Shown here piece after piece: positions 10,501 through 18,411 of a stretch of DNA of 64,000 nt. Position 1 is the stretch's first letter, and every line of letters starts with the position of its first letter. This DNA is from CAWDMN01 sp963803155. Its GTDB lineage: Bacteria; Acidobacteriota; Terriglobia; Versatilivoradales; Versatilivoraceae. The DNA lies in assembly GCA_963803155.1 (NCBI GenBank), contig CAWDMN010000059.1:124001-188000 (forward strand), written 5' to 3'. The notes below the pieces were generated by a model. It saw only the letters and a program-made list of their open reading frames with translations. It was not told where the DNA came from and searched no databases. The position numbers and the translations under genes are program-made.

Positions 10501-11371
10501 TTCCATTCGAATCCCGTCGGGCAAAGGGATTGGAGGCGCTGAAAAAAGAATTGCGATTAAATCCGTATAAGTTGCCGTGGAAATTGTTGGTGCCGGATTT
10601 CATCACCACATTCACGATCGCTCCACTGGTCTTCCCGTATTCAGCAGCCAAGCCGTTGCTGACCAAATTGAATTCAGCTACGGCATCGGGGGAGGGGTTC
10701 ACTACCACGTTCTCCGCGCCGACTGATGAATTTAGCGCTCCTTCCAAGTACCAGGAATTGGCGCCGGCCTGGCTGCCATTGACGCTGATGCTCGACCCCA
10801 CGTAGTGCATGGGATCGGACATCCCACCGAACTGGCTGTTCGAGCCAAAGGCCGCTCCCGAGGGCCCGCTAGACTGGATGACTCCTGGCAAGAGTTGCAC
10901 CAAGGTTTGAATATCCCGTCCCTGAAGAGGAATTTCCTGTATTAACTGGGAACTGAGACTTGTCGTAAAATTTGAAGAAGTGGTTTCCAATAGGGGAGGA
11001 GCAGCCGTCACTTCCACACTTTGGGTCGGTTCACCGACCTTCATTTCCGCGTTGGTGGTGGTGATGGAACCAGCGATGGCAACTACTTCTTTTACCTCCA
11101 GTGTGCTGAAGCCAGCCGACTGAAAGCGCACTCGATATTTGCCGGGGACCAGTTCTGGCGCCAGGTAAAAACCCACCGAATTCGTCGCCAAGTGAATTTC
11201 AACGCCAGTTTCCACATTTTGTACGAGAACCTCAACTTTGGGGATAACGGCTCCCTGTGGGTCGGTCACCGTGCCTTGGATGATGCCGCGGTCAGAAGAA
11301 CCCCAGAGGGCAACAGTGGCAAACAGACAGACAATCGATGCAAAGAGGAGAATTTGGCCATGTCGTTTCAT
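7523..11371 (-). CDS. Oar-like TonB-dependent outer membrane receptor
   Basis: About 1282 residues. Start chosen at the ATG at 11371, preceded by AAGGAGG with 11-base spacing; the frame upstream opens with a TTG inside that ribosome-binding site. Order: signal peptide (MKRHGQILLFASIVCLFATV), carboxypeptidase-regulatory-like domain (GTVTDPQGAVIPKVEV; about residues 30-115), plug region (PLQGRDIQTLVQLLPGV; about 120-250), then a long beta-barrel with many aromatic strands ending in QFSVKFQW, a typical C-terminal Phe/Trp signature. This is the SusD-less receptor type common in Acidobacteriota. It is the first gene of the sugar locus, divergent from the epimerase-like gene, with a sigma70 promoter and adjoining operator-like palindromes. 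Probably imports an oligosaccharide released outside; substrate inferred from neighbours only. Confidence 0.92.
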   Translation of the reverse strand: MKRHGQILLFASIVCLFATVALWGSSDRGIIQGTVTDPQGAVIPKVEVLVQNVETGVEIHLATNSVGFYLAPELVPGKYRVRFQSAGFSTLEVKEVVAIAGSITTTNAEMKVGEPTQSVEVTAAPPLLETTSSNFTTSLSSQLIQEIPLQGRDIQTLVQLLPGVIQSSGPSGAAFGSNSQFGGMSDPMHYVGSSISVNGSQAGANSWYLEGALNSSVGAENVVVNPSPDAVAEFNLVSNGLAAEYGKTSGAIVNVVMKSGTNNFHGNLYGFNRNSFFSASNPFARRDSNGTPLLSPRVNYNVLGGTIGGPVILPGYNGKNRTFFFGSWDISFFHQNQNRLLTVPLPAERHGDFSHDPRIASVCDPANGVTNCLYDPFTNSGPDANGYIQRQPFATPIIPENRIDPLAKFYLDSYPNPNYLDPLQQGLCGNTCNNFLGPVGSSLTTHNILTKIDHVINDKNKLFVTWMYNPSYYTNFRYPWNGPSAPLNTGVAGAQPYDTKNQLAIIGLTSTIGSTIINEARFSFSRQSLISKANSEDVTQTETVKQKVKGLNFYLFDPLQPVPNINFGDSYNYYSLGPAQWQNTVQGQQAYTASDNLTKVIGRHTLKTGLSFRRNNLWNSQAAYGYNINFDGWSTADPVTGLGGSGLATFLLGWVGQSLYEGGASTGVQYSPWQTNDEWGAYGQDEFRIKPNLTVSIGLRYDVMGWIRERHNALANINFDETNPEAPAFKGRLEYMGSSMHPDRNLFPANKNSFGPRFGFSWSPGGSGKTVIRGGYGMVYSNSMSALFGQGLGAVSTPGFSFPVQVPRTDASGVTPLFILSQGAPAPLAVPDLAENQKNQAQLLGRQMMPFLKASHDPAVQQWSFFLQRELPGNMMISAGYAGSHGTHLFGDELENIDVAPTKTWQSLRSQMYGAVPGDPSLDKIYGWCGTDSATGKSQCPGWLTLTPYPQYYGISPLLWPDGTNKYHSAQFRIEKRPTHGLNFLVAYTISKNIVSAGLGAMVANSTGPTTIGKGVGRIAYIPGAAGGGVADGSTHTWSNDPSNRRSGYSLSPDDTPQVFNVAVTYELPFGQGKRFINGKGLANAIFGGWKWTQNWNAQSGVPMFFRQFYNYQGGIWTNRLNLVGDPSAGRSGKTRQQLEQQYYNPAAFTPPYGIDDALVTALSTGTYADGTTVDYDKVDSWWQWGNAGIRPNGGRTPGYWNADMSLGKSFKISESRIFNFRWDVFNAFNHQNLGIPDNRWCLPPKADGTTDLVHIFDCEFGRITNVQTDPRSMQFSVKFQW

Positions 11372-11511
11372 TGCAGCTGCAACCTCCTTCAACTTAAAAG
11401 TGATTTTCCTGGTTTCTCAGAAAAAAGTGATTAGTAAATGAATATCTTCACCCCAATCAACTCTTGAACGAGCCTATTTTACTTCCCGATGCTTGGACTC
11501 CGATTGAACCA

Positions 11512-11564
11512 ATATATATAGCCGCTGGCAATCCTTGTCAAGTGAAAAGTTTCATGAAATTTCA
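11512..11564 (-). promoter_or_regulatory. Promoter and operators for the TonB receptor gene
   Basis: On the minus strand, -35 TTGACA (11541-11536), 17-base spacer and -10 TATATA (11518-11513). One base upstream of the -35 is TGAAAAGTTTCA (11543-11554), followed directly by a shorter palindrome TGAAATTTCA (11555-11564). The 12-mer matches the TGAA-N4-TTCA set found at five other places in this locus. Here it lies just upstream of the -35 rather than downstream of the -10. Confidence 0.7.
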
Positions 11565-11596
11565 TTGGCAAAGGGAAAAATCCCCTATAGCGGCCC

Positions 11597-11648
11597 TTGA
11601 CAACGCCTAGCTGTTTGAGAAATGATCATCCTGCCATGAACCATTTCA
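11597..11648 (+). promoter_or_regulatory. Promoter and operator for the epimerase-like gene
   Basis: Plus-strand -35 TTGACA (11597-11602), 18-base spacer, -10 AATGAT (11621-11626), then the palindrome TGAACCATTTCA (11637-11648) at about the transcription start. The gene begins at 11738. The operator centre is 94 bp (about nine helical turns) from the operator centre of the divergent receptor promoter, so looping between the two is conceivable. Confidence 0.65.
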
Positions 11649-11737
11649 TGTGAATCTGCTCCGAAGTCCCCCGTTGCTGCCCAGCTGCTTGGATAACGGA
11701 GACCATAAATAAAATAATGAGGCAAGAGAGGAGATCT

Positions 11738-12793
11738 ATGAATTCTGACCGCTGCAAAATCATGGAGCACACTCTTAATTGTGGTTTCCGCGCAGTTACG
11801 ATGGAGAATGAATTTCTTTCAGTCACGATTCTGCCTGCCAAGGGAGCAGATATCTATCGGTTTATTTATAAGCCGCGAGGATTGGACCTGCTTTGGAAAT
11901 CTCCCTGGGGTTTAAAACCCCCAGGAATTGGAATAGCTACTGCGGCCACTTCCGAGGAAGCGTGGCTGGAATGCTATGAAGGGGGGTGGCAGGAAATATT
12001 TCCGAATGGCGGCGATGCCTGTATCTACAAGGGTTGTCACTTAAACTTTCATGGCGAGGTTTCCACTCTCTCTTGGGATTATAGTTTGGAGTCTGCCAAA
12101 GATTTTGCTCGTGCGGACTTTACCGTTTCGACTTTTCGCAGTCCCTTTAAGTTAACTAGGTCCATGATCCTGGAATCCGGAAAACCGCATCTGCGGATCA
12201 TTGAAAGAATTACAAACCTTGCGGAAGAAGATATGCATTTCATGTGGGGTCATCACCCAGCGTTTGGGGCACCATTCCTGAATGAAAACGTCACCATCCA
12301 GATGCCCCGTGCGATTTTCCAAGCCCATCACACTGAGATTTCGCCGCTTTCCCAAATTTTGGCGGGAACAGAGTCCCCCTGGCCCATGATTCCCGGGAAA
12401 TCACACATGATCGACATGAGCCGAATCCCACCGCCGAGTGAACGTCATTGTGAATTTGGTTATTTACGGGAATTGGAGGCCGGGTGGTATGCTCTTTCCA
12501 ATAAAGAGTATGATTTCACCTTTGGATTGGCGTGGCCGTTGGAAGTCTTTCCTTACCTCTGGTTCTGGCAGGAATTGCGCGGTTCTTTCGGATTTCCCTG
12601 GCACGGTCGTTGCTATGTCATGGCGATCGAACCCTTCTCCAGCATTCCCGGAACCGGCTTGGAGAATGCCATCGCATCCGGAACCGCACCAATACTTCAA
12701 CCAGGAGACAGTATTGAAGCTGAACTGACTGCCGTGTTTTTGCAGGGATGTAAGCCAATCCGCACTTTGACGCTAGACGGTGAAATGCATTAA
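11738..12793 (+). CDS. Aldose 1-epimerase-like (galactose mutarotase fold) protein
   Basis: About 351 residues. Start at ATG 11738 because GAGGAG lies 7 bases upstream; an in-frame extension begins at 11717. The sequence has the mutarotase-type arrangement: VTILPAKGADIYRF near the N-terminus, LNFHGEVSTLSWDY (conserved His/Glu), a MWGHHPAFGAPFL block with paired histidines, and an EPFSSIPGTGLENA block near the C-terminus. These are features of the aldose-1-epimerase/DUF4432-like superfamily, which interconverts sugar anomers in the cytoplasm. No signal peptide. It is the only plus-strand gene between the divergent promoter and the GH105 gene, and carries its own operator-like site. The exact sugar cannot be read from sequence. 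Confidence 0.8.
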   Translation: MNSDRCKIMEHTLNCGFRAVTMENEFLSVTILPAKGADIYRFIYKPRGLDLLWKSPWGLKPPGIGIATAATSEEAWLECYEGGWQEIFPNGGDACIYKGCHLNFHGEVSTLSWDYSLESAKDFARADFTVSTFRSPFKLTRSMILESGKPHLRIIERITNLAEEDMHFMWGHHPAFGAPFLNENVTIQMPRAIFQAHHTEISPLSQILAGTESPWPMIPGKSHMIDMSRIPPPSERHCEFGYLRELEAGWYALSNKEYDFTFGLAWPLEVFPYLWFWQELRGSFGFPWHGRCYVMAIEPFSSIPGTGLENAIASGTAPILQPGDSIEAELTAVFLQGCKPIRTLTLDGEMH

Positions 12794-12850
12794 TCCCCAC
12801 AGCCGCAGTAGAGTGGCAATCCATCAGGCTGAGAGGCTCCTGCCTAAGCC

Positions 12851-13963
12851 CTATCCCTTCATCTGGGCGTAGGACTTCAACGCAGTCAGCAGAGGCCCCT
12901 GCCCCCATGGAACCATGGCATTCCGAGGCATTTGACGGTAATGTTCGACACGAGTGCTGGGAAACGTTTCATAGGAGACTCCTGTGAGAAGCCCTTCTGC
13001 GCTGGTGTTTTCCAACACAAAAGCCAAGGCTGACTCAACGATCGGAGCAAACTGGGACTGCTCCAGCCATCCCCGCCGCATGCCATGAGAAAAAGCGTCC
13101 ACCATAAAAGCCGCGATGGAAGTTTCAATGTAGGAGGAAGGGTCATTCAAAACGGTATGCCAACCGCCGTTGCTCTCCTGTAATTGGAGAAGCCGCAAAC
13201 TTTGCTTTTGAAAAACATGCAGGATTGCCTGGCTCCCCGCATCTTCCGGAGGCAGATATTCCAGGGTGTGGACGAGCCCGAGTATTCCCCATCCATTGCC
13301 GCGCCCCCATAATACCCCGTTGGGTGAGCGGGTTTTCTCGATCCAAAAGTGGTGGAAAAGGTTCTCCCTTGGATCGAACAATAATTCAATCTGCGGCAGA
13401 ATATTCTCGAGCGCCAATCGTCGATATTCCTCCTCGCCCGTCATCTGGAAGAGCTTTGAAAAGAACGGACCATCAAAATGCACCGAGTCGACAAAAACGC
13501 AAGGCCCCCCGTTGCTGACACGTGCGGCCATCTCCTCGGCCCTTCCGAAATCGGGATGATCCGTCGGCAACTCTGGAGGGAGTTCAATGGCCGCATTTTC
13601 ATAACGGAGAAAAGCCCCCGCTTGAGTCCGGCGGAAAGCGGCCATATATTGAGCATGTCGCCGGGCAGCCTCTAGCAGTGCAACATCCTGAGTCTTTTCG
13701 TAAACGCGCAAAAGCGAGACTCCCGGAGCCGTGTAATCAAACTCGCCGCGAAACTGTTCCCGCGCGAGCCAGCCTTTTAACAAACCATGCACGAATCCCA
13801 GGTACCGTTGATCGCCAGTCAATTCGGAAGCGTCCAGCAATCCTTCCAGTCCGATGGAATCTCCCCAAAACCAGAGCTTCCAGCGGTAATTTAACAATTG
13901 CAAAGCGGCATGCGTCGAAACCATCCGCAATTTTTCAACCGCATATTGAGGTTGAGTGTTCAT
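12851..13963 (-). CDS. GH105/GH88 unsaturated glucuronyl or rhamnogalacturonyl hydrolase
   Basis: A 370-residue protein matching the alpha/alpha-barrel GH88/GH105 family. Visible signatures are VFVDSVHFDGPFFSKL (the Asp near residue 180 corresponds to the catalytic Asp region), WGRGNGWGILGL, NGGWHTVLNDPSSYIETS and VPWGQGPLL. These enzymes remove the 4,5-unsaturated uronic acid from the non-reducing end of oligosaccharides produced by polysaccharide lyases, by hydration of the double bond. No signal peptide, so cytoplasmic. It lies 10 bases downstream of the EamA permease gene on the same strand, so the two form an operon. The gene suggests the locus handles lyase products, for example from rhamnogalacturonan, though no lyase is in the window. 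Confidence 0.88.
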   Translation of the reverse strand: MNTQPQYAVEKLRMVSTHAALQLLNYRWKLWFWGDSIGLEGLLDASELTGDQRYLGFVHGLLKGWLAREQFRGEFDYTAPGVSLLRVYEKTQDVALLEAARRHAQYMAAFRRTQAGAFLRYENAAIELPPELPTDHPDFGRAEEMAARVSNGGPCVFVDSVHFDGPFFSKLFQMTGEEEYRRLALENILPQIELLFDPRENLFHHFWIEKTRSPNGVLWGRGNGWGILGLVHTLEYLPPEDAGSQAILHVFQKQSLRLLQLQESNGGWHTVLNDPSSYIETSIAAFMVDAFSHGMRRGWLEQSQFAPIVESALAFVLENTSAEGLLTGVSYETFPSTRVEHYRQMPRNAMVPWGQGPLLTALKSYAQMKG

Positions 13964-13973
13964 AGCCGTAATC

Positions 13974-14915
13974 CTAGTCCATCCGATCTTTCAGTAAGAT
14001 TAAAGTGGTTCCAATCAAAACCAGAATGCCGCCCATAATTGCATGGGGGGTGATCCTTTCTTTCAGGATCAGGGCAGACAATAAGATCCCAAAAAAAGGG
14101 AGAAGATAAATGGATAAAGAAACCTGCGTAACTTCAAGCCGCGTTAAAACCCGGAAGAAAATAACCATCGCAAGACCAAAGGGGAACATTCCCAAGATTG
14201 CCAATCCAATCCAAGTCCGCCAAGAGAAAGATGAGAAAGTACTCCAATTCACGGGCTCCAAGCAAAAAAGCAATATCAGACACAAAAAGGAAGTAAAAAA
14301 GTATGAACCAATCAACAAGCGCACTGGGCGGAAACGTTCCAAGAGCCCTTTGCTAAAAACATTCGTAAAGGCGCTTCCCGCACATCCGATGAGAATCAGA
14401 GCATTCCCAGCCAAATAGGTGGAGTTGAATACATTCACACTTCCCCATTTGATTTCTGAAGACAGAGCTGCTCCGCTCACTCCCAAGAAAAAGCTGATCC
14501 ATCGCCAACGGGACATTCGTTCCTTCCGCACCATTGCTGCAAGTAAGGCTGTAAAAATGGGAATCATAAGTGTCAAGAGAGCCGCATTTGAAGCGAGGGA
14601 TCGCTCAATTCCCCAGGCAAGCACAACTGAACCAGGCAACAAACCCGCCACCGTCACCATTAAAAATGGGAACAAATTTTTTCTGCGGAAAAGGTCGCAC
14701 AATCTTTCTTGCCTCGCCTCCGATTTCGTCTCGATGATATAAAACGGGACCAGGCATAAAGCCCCTAAAAGCAGAGTCATCAGGGCGAGCAAAACAGGTC
14801 CAAAATCAATCACAGCCATCTTCATGGCGGGATACTGGGCGCCAAACATCAAGTTACAAAGAATGAGAAGAGACAAATCCCGCCAGTGGGAGAAAGACTT
14901 TTCACCACTTGACAT
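13974..14915 (-). CDS. EamA/DMT-family permease
   Basis: A 313-residue integral membrane protein with about ten hydrophobic helices in two halves, typical of the drug/metabolite transporter (EamA) superfamily: ILCNLMFGAQYPAMKMAV at the start of half one, and a second half beginning about LAGNALILIGCAGSAFTNV. The C-terminus ends ILVLIGTTLILL, as usual. Start ATG 14915 has GAGGT upstream. It is the promoter-proximal gene of the permease-GH105 operon, with an operator-like palindrome between promoter and gene. It probably moves a sugar or sugar acid across the inner membrane; direction and substrate are not evident from sequence. Confidence 0.88.
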   Translation of the reverse strand: MSSGEKSFSHWRDLSLLILCNLMFGAQYPAMKMAVIDFGPVLLALMTLLLGALCLVPFYIIETKSEARQERLCDLFRRKNLFPFLMVTVAGLLPGSVVLAWGIERSLASNAALLTLMIPIFTALLAAMVRKERMSRWRWISFFLGVSGAALSSEIKWGSVNVFNSTYLAGNALILIGCAGSAFTNVFSKGLLERFRPVRLLIGSYFFTSFLCLILLFCLEPVNWSTFSSFSWRTWIGLAILGMFPFGLAMVIFFRVLTRLEVTQVSLSIYLLPFFGILLSALILKERITPHAIMGGILVLIGTTLILLKDRMD

Positions 14916-15006
14916 TTGGATACCTCACGCCCCTGTTCAGGACAGACTGGAGTGGGATCAGGAATCACTTATCGTAGATTTAAAGCAAATTATCCTGAGT
15001 CTGCAA

Positions 15007-15058
15007 TGAATTGTTTCATAAGGACGCAAGATTATTAAGAAACAACGGAAATTGTCAA
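15007..15058 (-). promoter_or_regulatory. Promoter and operator for the permease-GH105 operon
   Basis: Minus-strand -35 TTGACA (15058-15053), 16-base spacer, -10 AATAAT (15036-15031) and the palindrome TGAATTGTTTCA (15007-15018) starting about 12 bases past the -10. This is the geometry of a repressor blocking transcription start. Confidence 0.7.
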
Positions 15059-15140
15059 TCGATTTGTTTTGCCATAAACGTATGATTCTTATGAGCAATG
15101 AGTAATTGGCGGGGCTTCCTTCCCTCAGTCAAAGAAACAG

Positions 15141-15191
15141 TTGACAACTCTGAAGGAAATTCATAGATTACATTTTTCATGAATTATTTCA
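15141..15191 (+). promoter_or_regulatory. Promoter and operator for the dehydratase-lactonase genes
   Basis: Plus-strand -35 TTGACA (15141-15146), 17-base spacer, -10 TAGATT (15164-15169) and the palindrome TGAATTATTTCA (15180-15191) at about +1. A leader of roughly 230 bases follows before the ATG at 15423; I see no convincing structured element in it. Confidence 0.7.
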
Positions 15192-15422
15192 TTGTAGCTC
15201 GGCATAACCATTCGTTCGTCAATTCCCCCGAGGCAGAAAACGACGATATTAAACCTGGAAATCCGAACCTCATCATGATCTGGTCTTTGGAGAATGAGGA
15301 TGCAACTCAGATCTGATGATCAGCTAGAACTCTTGTTGACTGCTAAGAGTGGCCTTTCGAAACGACAATTACGAGTGGAATGACATCCATTGAATTCCAA
15401 TTTGATTTCAAGGAGGACGAGC

Positions 15423-16652
15423 ATGGAGGAGAGTGCCAACCAGAGGATGGGCCAGTCTAGTGCGCTTCAGGAACCACGACGAATTGTGAAGATCGAATGT
15501 CTTCAGCTCCGTTCCCCCGAACTGCGGCCAGATGATTGTGATGGAGCGGTGGATACTGCGGTAATCCGGGTCACCGCGGACAATGGGGAATTCGGGCTGG
15601 GGGAAACCGATGCTCCTCCCAACGCCGTTGCGGCATTGTTGGAAACGCCGACGGCTCACATTTGGAGTCGGAGTATCCGGGATTTATTACTCGGAGAAAA
15701 CCCCCTCGAAGTGGAGAGTCTTTGGGATAAGGTTTACGAAGGGACAATCTATCATGGCCGGCGTGGGCTAGGCATTCTGTTAATGTCCGCCATTGATATT
15801 GCCTTGCATGATTTACGTGGGAAGTTGCTCCAATCGCCGGTGTATCGGTTGCTGGGTGGAGCGGCGCGCTCTGAAATTACTCCCTATGCTACACTCTTTC
15901 CGAGCATGCCCCAAGACCGGCCTTGGAGCGAAATGCGAATCGCTTGTATTCGCCTGATGGAACAGGCCCTGGAAATTGGCTTTCGCGCCGTAAAGATGGA
16001 AATGCTCTTTTACAATTTGGTGTCGGATCGGGACCTTGTTCATTTTATCCATGAATGCCGCCAAATCGTGGGGGAAAAAACGGAATTTATGATTGATGTG
16101 GGTTACCGCTGGACAAATTTTAATGATGCCCTATGGGTTTTGCGCCGCATCGAAGATGACAAGCTGTTTTTTGTGGAGACGCCTCTGCATACGGACGATC
16201 TGGATGGATTGGCAAAGCTGGCGGACGCCACCACCACTCCCGTGGCGGCGGGTGAATTCCTGCAGACTCGCCACGAATTTCGAGAGTTGATGGACCGCGG
16301 ACATTGCGATGTCATTCAACCGGACATGGGACGGGTCGGCGGTTTAACCGAGGCAATGCGTTGCGCTCGGATGGCCTTAGAACGTGGCCTTTACTGCGTT
16401 CCCCACGCTTGGAAAACAGGGCTTACCGTGGCTGCCACACGACATTTTGCCGCAGCGGCCCCCAGTTGTCCCTATGCGGAGCTATTTCACCAGGATCTAT
16501 TTCCATCATTCCTCCGGTCGAAATTAGCCATGCCCGAAACCGAATTGCATGATGGAAAATGGTCGTTGCCCGAGAAACCAGGGCTCGGAGTAGAAATCGA
16601 CGAGCAGATTGTGAAACAGGCGTTGGTAGGCTCTTCAACCTTGATTGTCTAG
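15423..16652 (+). CDS. Mandelate-racemase/enolase-superfamily sugar-acid dehydratase
   Basis: About 409 residues. Start at ATG 15423, with AAGGAGG six bases upstream; the frame is open back to 15390. It has the capping domain (about 20-145) and the TIM barrel with the family's residues in order: Lys in AVKMEML (second strand, K-x-E rather than K-x-K), metal ligands Asp in MIDVGYRW, Glu in FVETPL and Glu in AAGEF, then Asp in IQPDMGRVGG and His in VPHAWKTG, the Asp-His pair of the mandelate racemase subgroup. Members dehydrate aldonic or aldaric acids to 2-keto-3-deoxy acids. It is followed 31 bases later by the lactonase gene. Sugar specificity cannot be assigned by eye. Confidence 0.87.
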   Translation: MEESANQRMGQSSALQEPRRIVKIECLQLRSPELRPDDCDGAVDTAVIRVTADNGEFGLGETDAPPNAVAALLETPTAHIWSRSIRDLLLGENPLEVESLWDKVYEGTIYHGRRGLGILLMSAIDIALHDLRGKLLQSPVYRLLGGAARSEITPYATLFPSMPQDRPWSEMRIACIRLMEQALEIGFRAVKMEMLFYNLVSDRDLVHFIHECRQIVGEKTEFMIDVGYRWTNFNDALWVLRRIEDDKLFFVETPLHTDDLDGLAKLADATTTPVAAGEFLQTRHEFRELMDRGHCDVIQPDMGRVGGLTEAMRCARMALERGLYCVPHAWKTGLTVAATRHFAAAAPSCPYAELFHQDLFPSFLRSKLAMPETELHDGKWSLPEKPGLGVEIDEQIVKQALVGSSTLIV

Positions 16653-16683
16653 CGGAAGGGTCCATTAACAGGAGGGAATTTCA

Positions 16684-17574
16684 ATGGCGGAAATTCAAAT
16701 AGTAGCAAATTACGGTGATCTTTGTGGAGAGGGCCCGCTCTGGGACGAAATTTCAGGATCTCTTTACTGGATCGATGCTACAGGACAGAAATTCTATCGC
16801 TATCACCCCATGTCGCGCCGGTCTGAGATTTTAAAAGAAGGGTTGGAAATCTATGGCTTTGCTTTCGACGATTCAAAGAATTTTATCATTACCAACACTT
16901 CTGGAATTTGGCTGTGGGATGGCCAAAAGGATCCGACCCTGATTGCTGCAGAGGCCCAAGGGATTAAATGTCAGATGAATGATTGCATCGCAGATCCGGA
17001 AGGCCGGCTGTTTGCGGGTTCATTTTATTATGACCCTACTTGCTCGTATCCCTTGGGATATCTAATGCGAATTGATCCTGATCACACGATCCATGTCGTA
17101 GACGAAGGCATCCACTTGGCCAATGGATTGGGATTTTCTCCTGACGAAATGACCCTTTATTTTACGGACACAGTAGCCCGGATTATATACGCCTATGACT
17201 ACGAACGGACAACAGGTCAGGTAAAGAACCGTCGAGTTTTTGTGAAGGTATCGGAAGAGCAAGGAATCCCGGACGGATTGACTGTCGATGCTGAGGGATT
17301 CGTCTGGTCCGCACAATGGTATGGTAGTTGCGTCGTCCGCTATGATCCCGAGGGAAAAGAGGAGCGACGAATTCAGTTCCCCGCAAAACAGGTATCTTCA
17401 TTGACGTTCGGAGGGGAATCACTCACGGATCTTTTCGTCACTTCGGCCGGCAAATCTGAGCCCATGCCCGTCATGCCTCCCGGCTATGATCCTTCCACGG
17501 GTCCCATGGGAGGCCAGCTTTTCCAAATCAGCCTCGATATTCAGGGCAAAGCCGAATTTAGGGCGAACTTATGA
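16684..17574 (+). CDS. SMP-30/gluconolactonase-family sugar lactonase
   Basis: A 296-residue six-bladed propeller of the SMP-30/gluconolaconase/LRE family. The metal ligands are visible in order: Glu in CGEGPLWDE (about residue 17), Asn in CQMNDC (about 100), Asn in LANGLGFSPD (about 148) and Asp in IPDGLTVD (about 199). The ATG is preceded by AGGAGG with normal spacing. These enzymes hydrolyse aldonolactones to aldonic acids in the cytoplasm, which fits between a sugar dehydrogenase and a sugar-acid dehydratase, both present here. It is co-directional with the dehydratase gene and converges on the SDR gene, with only 43 bases between the stops. Confidence 0.92.
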   Translation: MAEIQIVANYGDLCGEGPLWDEISGSLYWIDATGQKFYRYHPMSRRSEILKEGLEIYGFAFDDSKNFIITNTSGIWLWDGQKDPTLIAAEAQGIKCQMNDCIADPEGRLFAGSFYYDPTCSYPLGYLMRIDPDHTIHVVDEGIHLANGLGFSPDEMTLYFTDTVARIIYAYDYERTTGQVKNRRVFVKVSEEQGIPDGLTVDAEGFVWSAQWYGSCVVRYDPEGKEERRIQFPAKQVSSLTFGGESLTDLFVTSAGKSEPMPVMPPGYDPSTGPMGGQLFQISLDIQGKAEFRANL

Positions 17575-17617
17575 GTCCCTTGGAGACTATCCGGTGTACT
17601 CCCGGATTGTTTCGACT

Positions 17618-18391
17618 TTAATATCCGTAATAGCGAATACCCAGACCGCCATCAACAATCAGGCATGTCCCAGTAATCCACTCGGAATCATCCGAAAGCA
17701 GGAACCGGACAGCCTTGGCCACATCCATCGGTGTTCCTCGCCGTTTGAGCGGATGCCATTCCTTTGTTTCGCGATCCATTTTTTCCGGGTCAGGTAAAGT
17801 GGTCAGCCATTCATCCCACATGGGAGTATCGATGTAACCAGGACAAATGACATTTGCCCGGATTTGGTAAGCCCCGTTTTCCAAGGCAATAGTCCGAGTC
17901 AGTGAGATCATTCCCCCTTTGCTGGCATCATAAGCGGCATTTCCCGCAAATCCAAAAAGCCCATGGACTGAAGAAATATTCACAATTGACCCTTCTGCCT
18001 TCTTCCGCATGGGAGGCAATACGGCGCGAGTGCATAAGAAGACGCTACGTAAGTTAACGGATTGGATTAAATCCCAATCCTCTGACGCCAGGGTTGAAAG
18101 ATCACTTTCCTTAACAATTCCGGCATTGTTGATCAGACCATAAACTTCACCCCATTGGGAAAGCGTCATCTCGACCATGCCGCAGACGCTATCTTCCCTG
18201 CTCACATCGGTTTCAATAAAAAGGGCTTCTCCACCAGCTCGCTTGATCTCGTCCGCCACGCGGGTTCCGCAACTCGGATCAATCTCCGCAATCACGACTC
18301 TGGCCCCATCCTTTGCCAACAACTCGGCGATTCCCCGGCCTATGCCGGAACCCCCACCGGTGACGATGATGACTCGTTGAGCAAGAGACAT
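17618..18391 (-). CDS. Short-chain dehydrogenase/reductase, probable sugar dehydrogenase
   Basis: About 257 residues from the ATG at 18391, which has GGAGAAGA upstream; an earlier in-frame ATG lies at 18409. Classical SDR features: TGGGSGIGRG (cofactor-binding turn), IAEIDPS (an acidic residue at the end of the second strand, favouring NAD over NADP), NNAG, the catalytic Ser in NISSVHG, YDASKGG (Tyr-x-x-x-Lys) and CPGYIDTPM. It begins 20 bases after the LacI stop on the same strand, so the two are co-transcribed under the autoregulated promoter. With the neighbouring lactonase and dehydratase, the likely job is oxidation of an aldose to its lactone. Confidence 0.9.
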   Translation of the reverse strand: MSLAQRVIIVTGGGSGIGRGIAELLAKDGARVVIAEIDPSCGTRVADEIKRAGGEALFIETDVSREDSVCGMVEMTLSQWGEVYGLINNAGIVKESDLSTLASEDWDLIQSVNLRSVFLCTRAVLPPMRKKAEGSIVNISSVHGLFGFAGNAAYDASKGGMISLTRTIALENGAYQIRANVICPGYIDTPMWDEWLTTLPDPEKMDRETKEWHPLKRRGTPMDVAKAVRFLLSDDSEWITGTCLIVDGGLGIRYYGY

Positions 18392-18411
18392 GAAGTCTTC
18401 TCCAAACAAAT

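Noticed and set aside
15192..15422. Riboswitch in the long leader of the dehydratase gene
   Set aside because: No conserved riboswitch core or terminator hairpin could be recognised; the operator explains control adequately.
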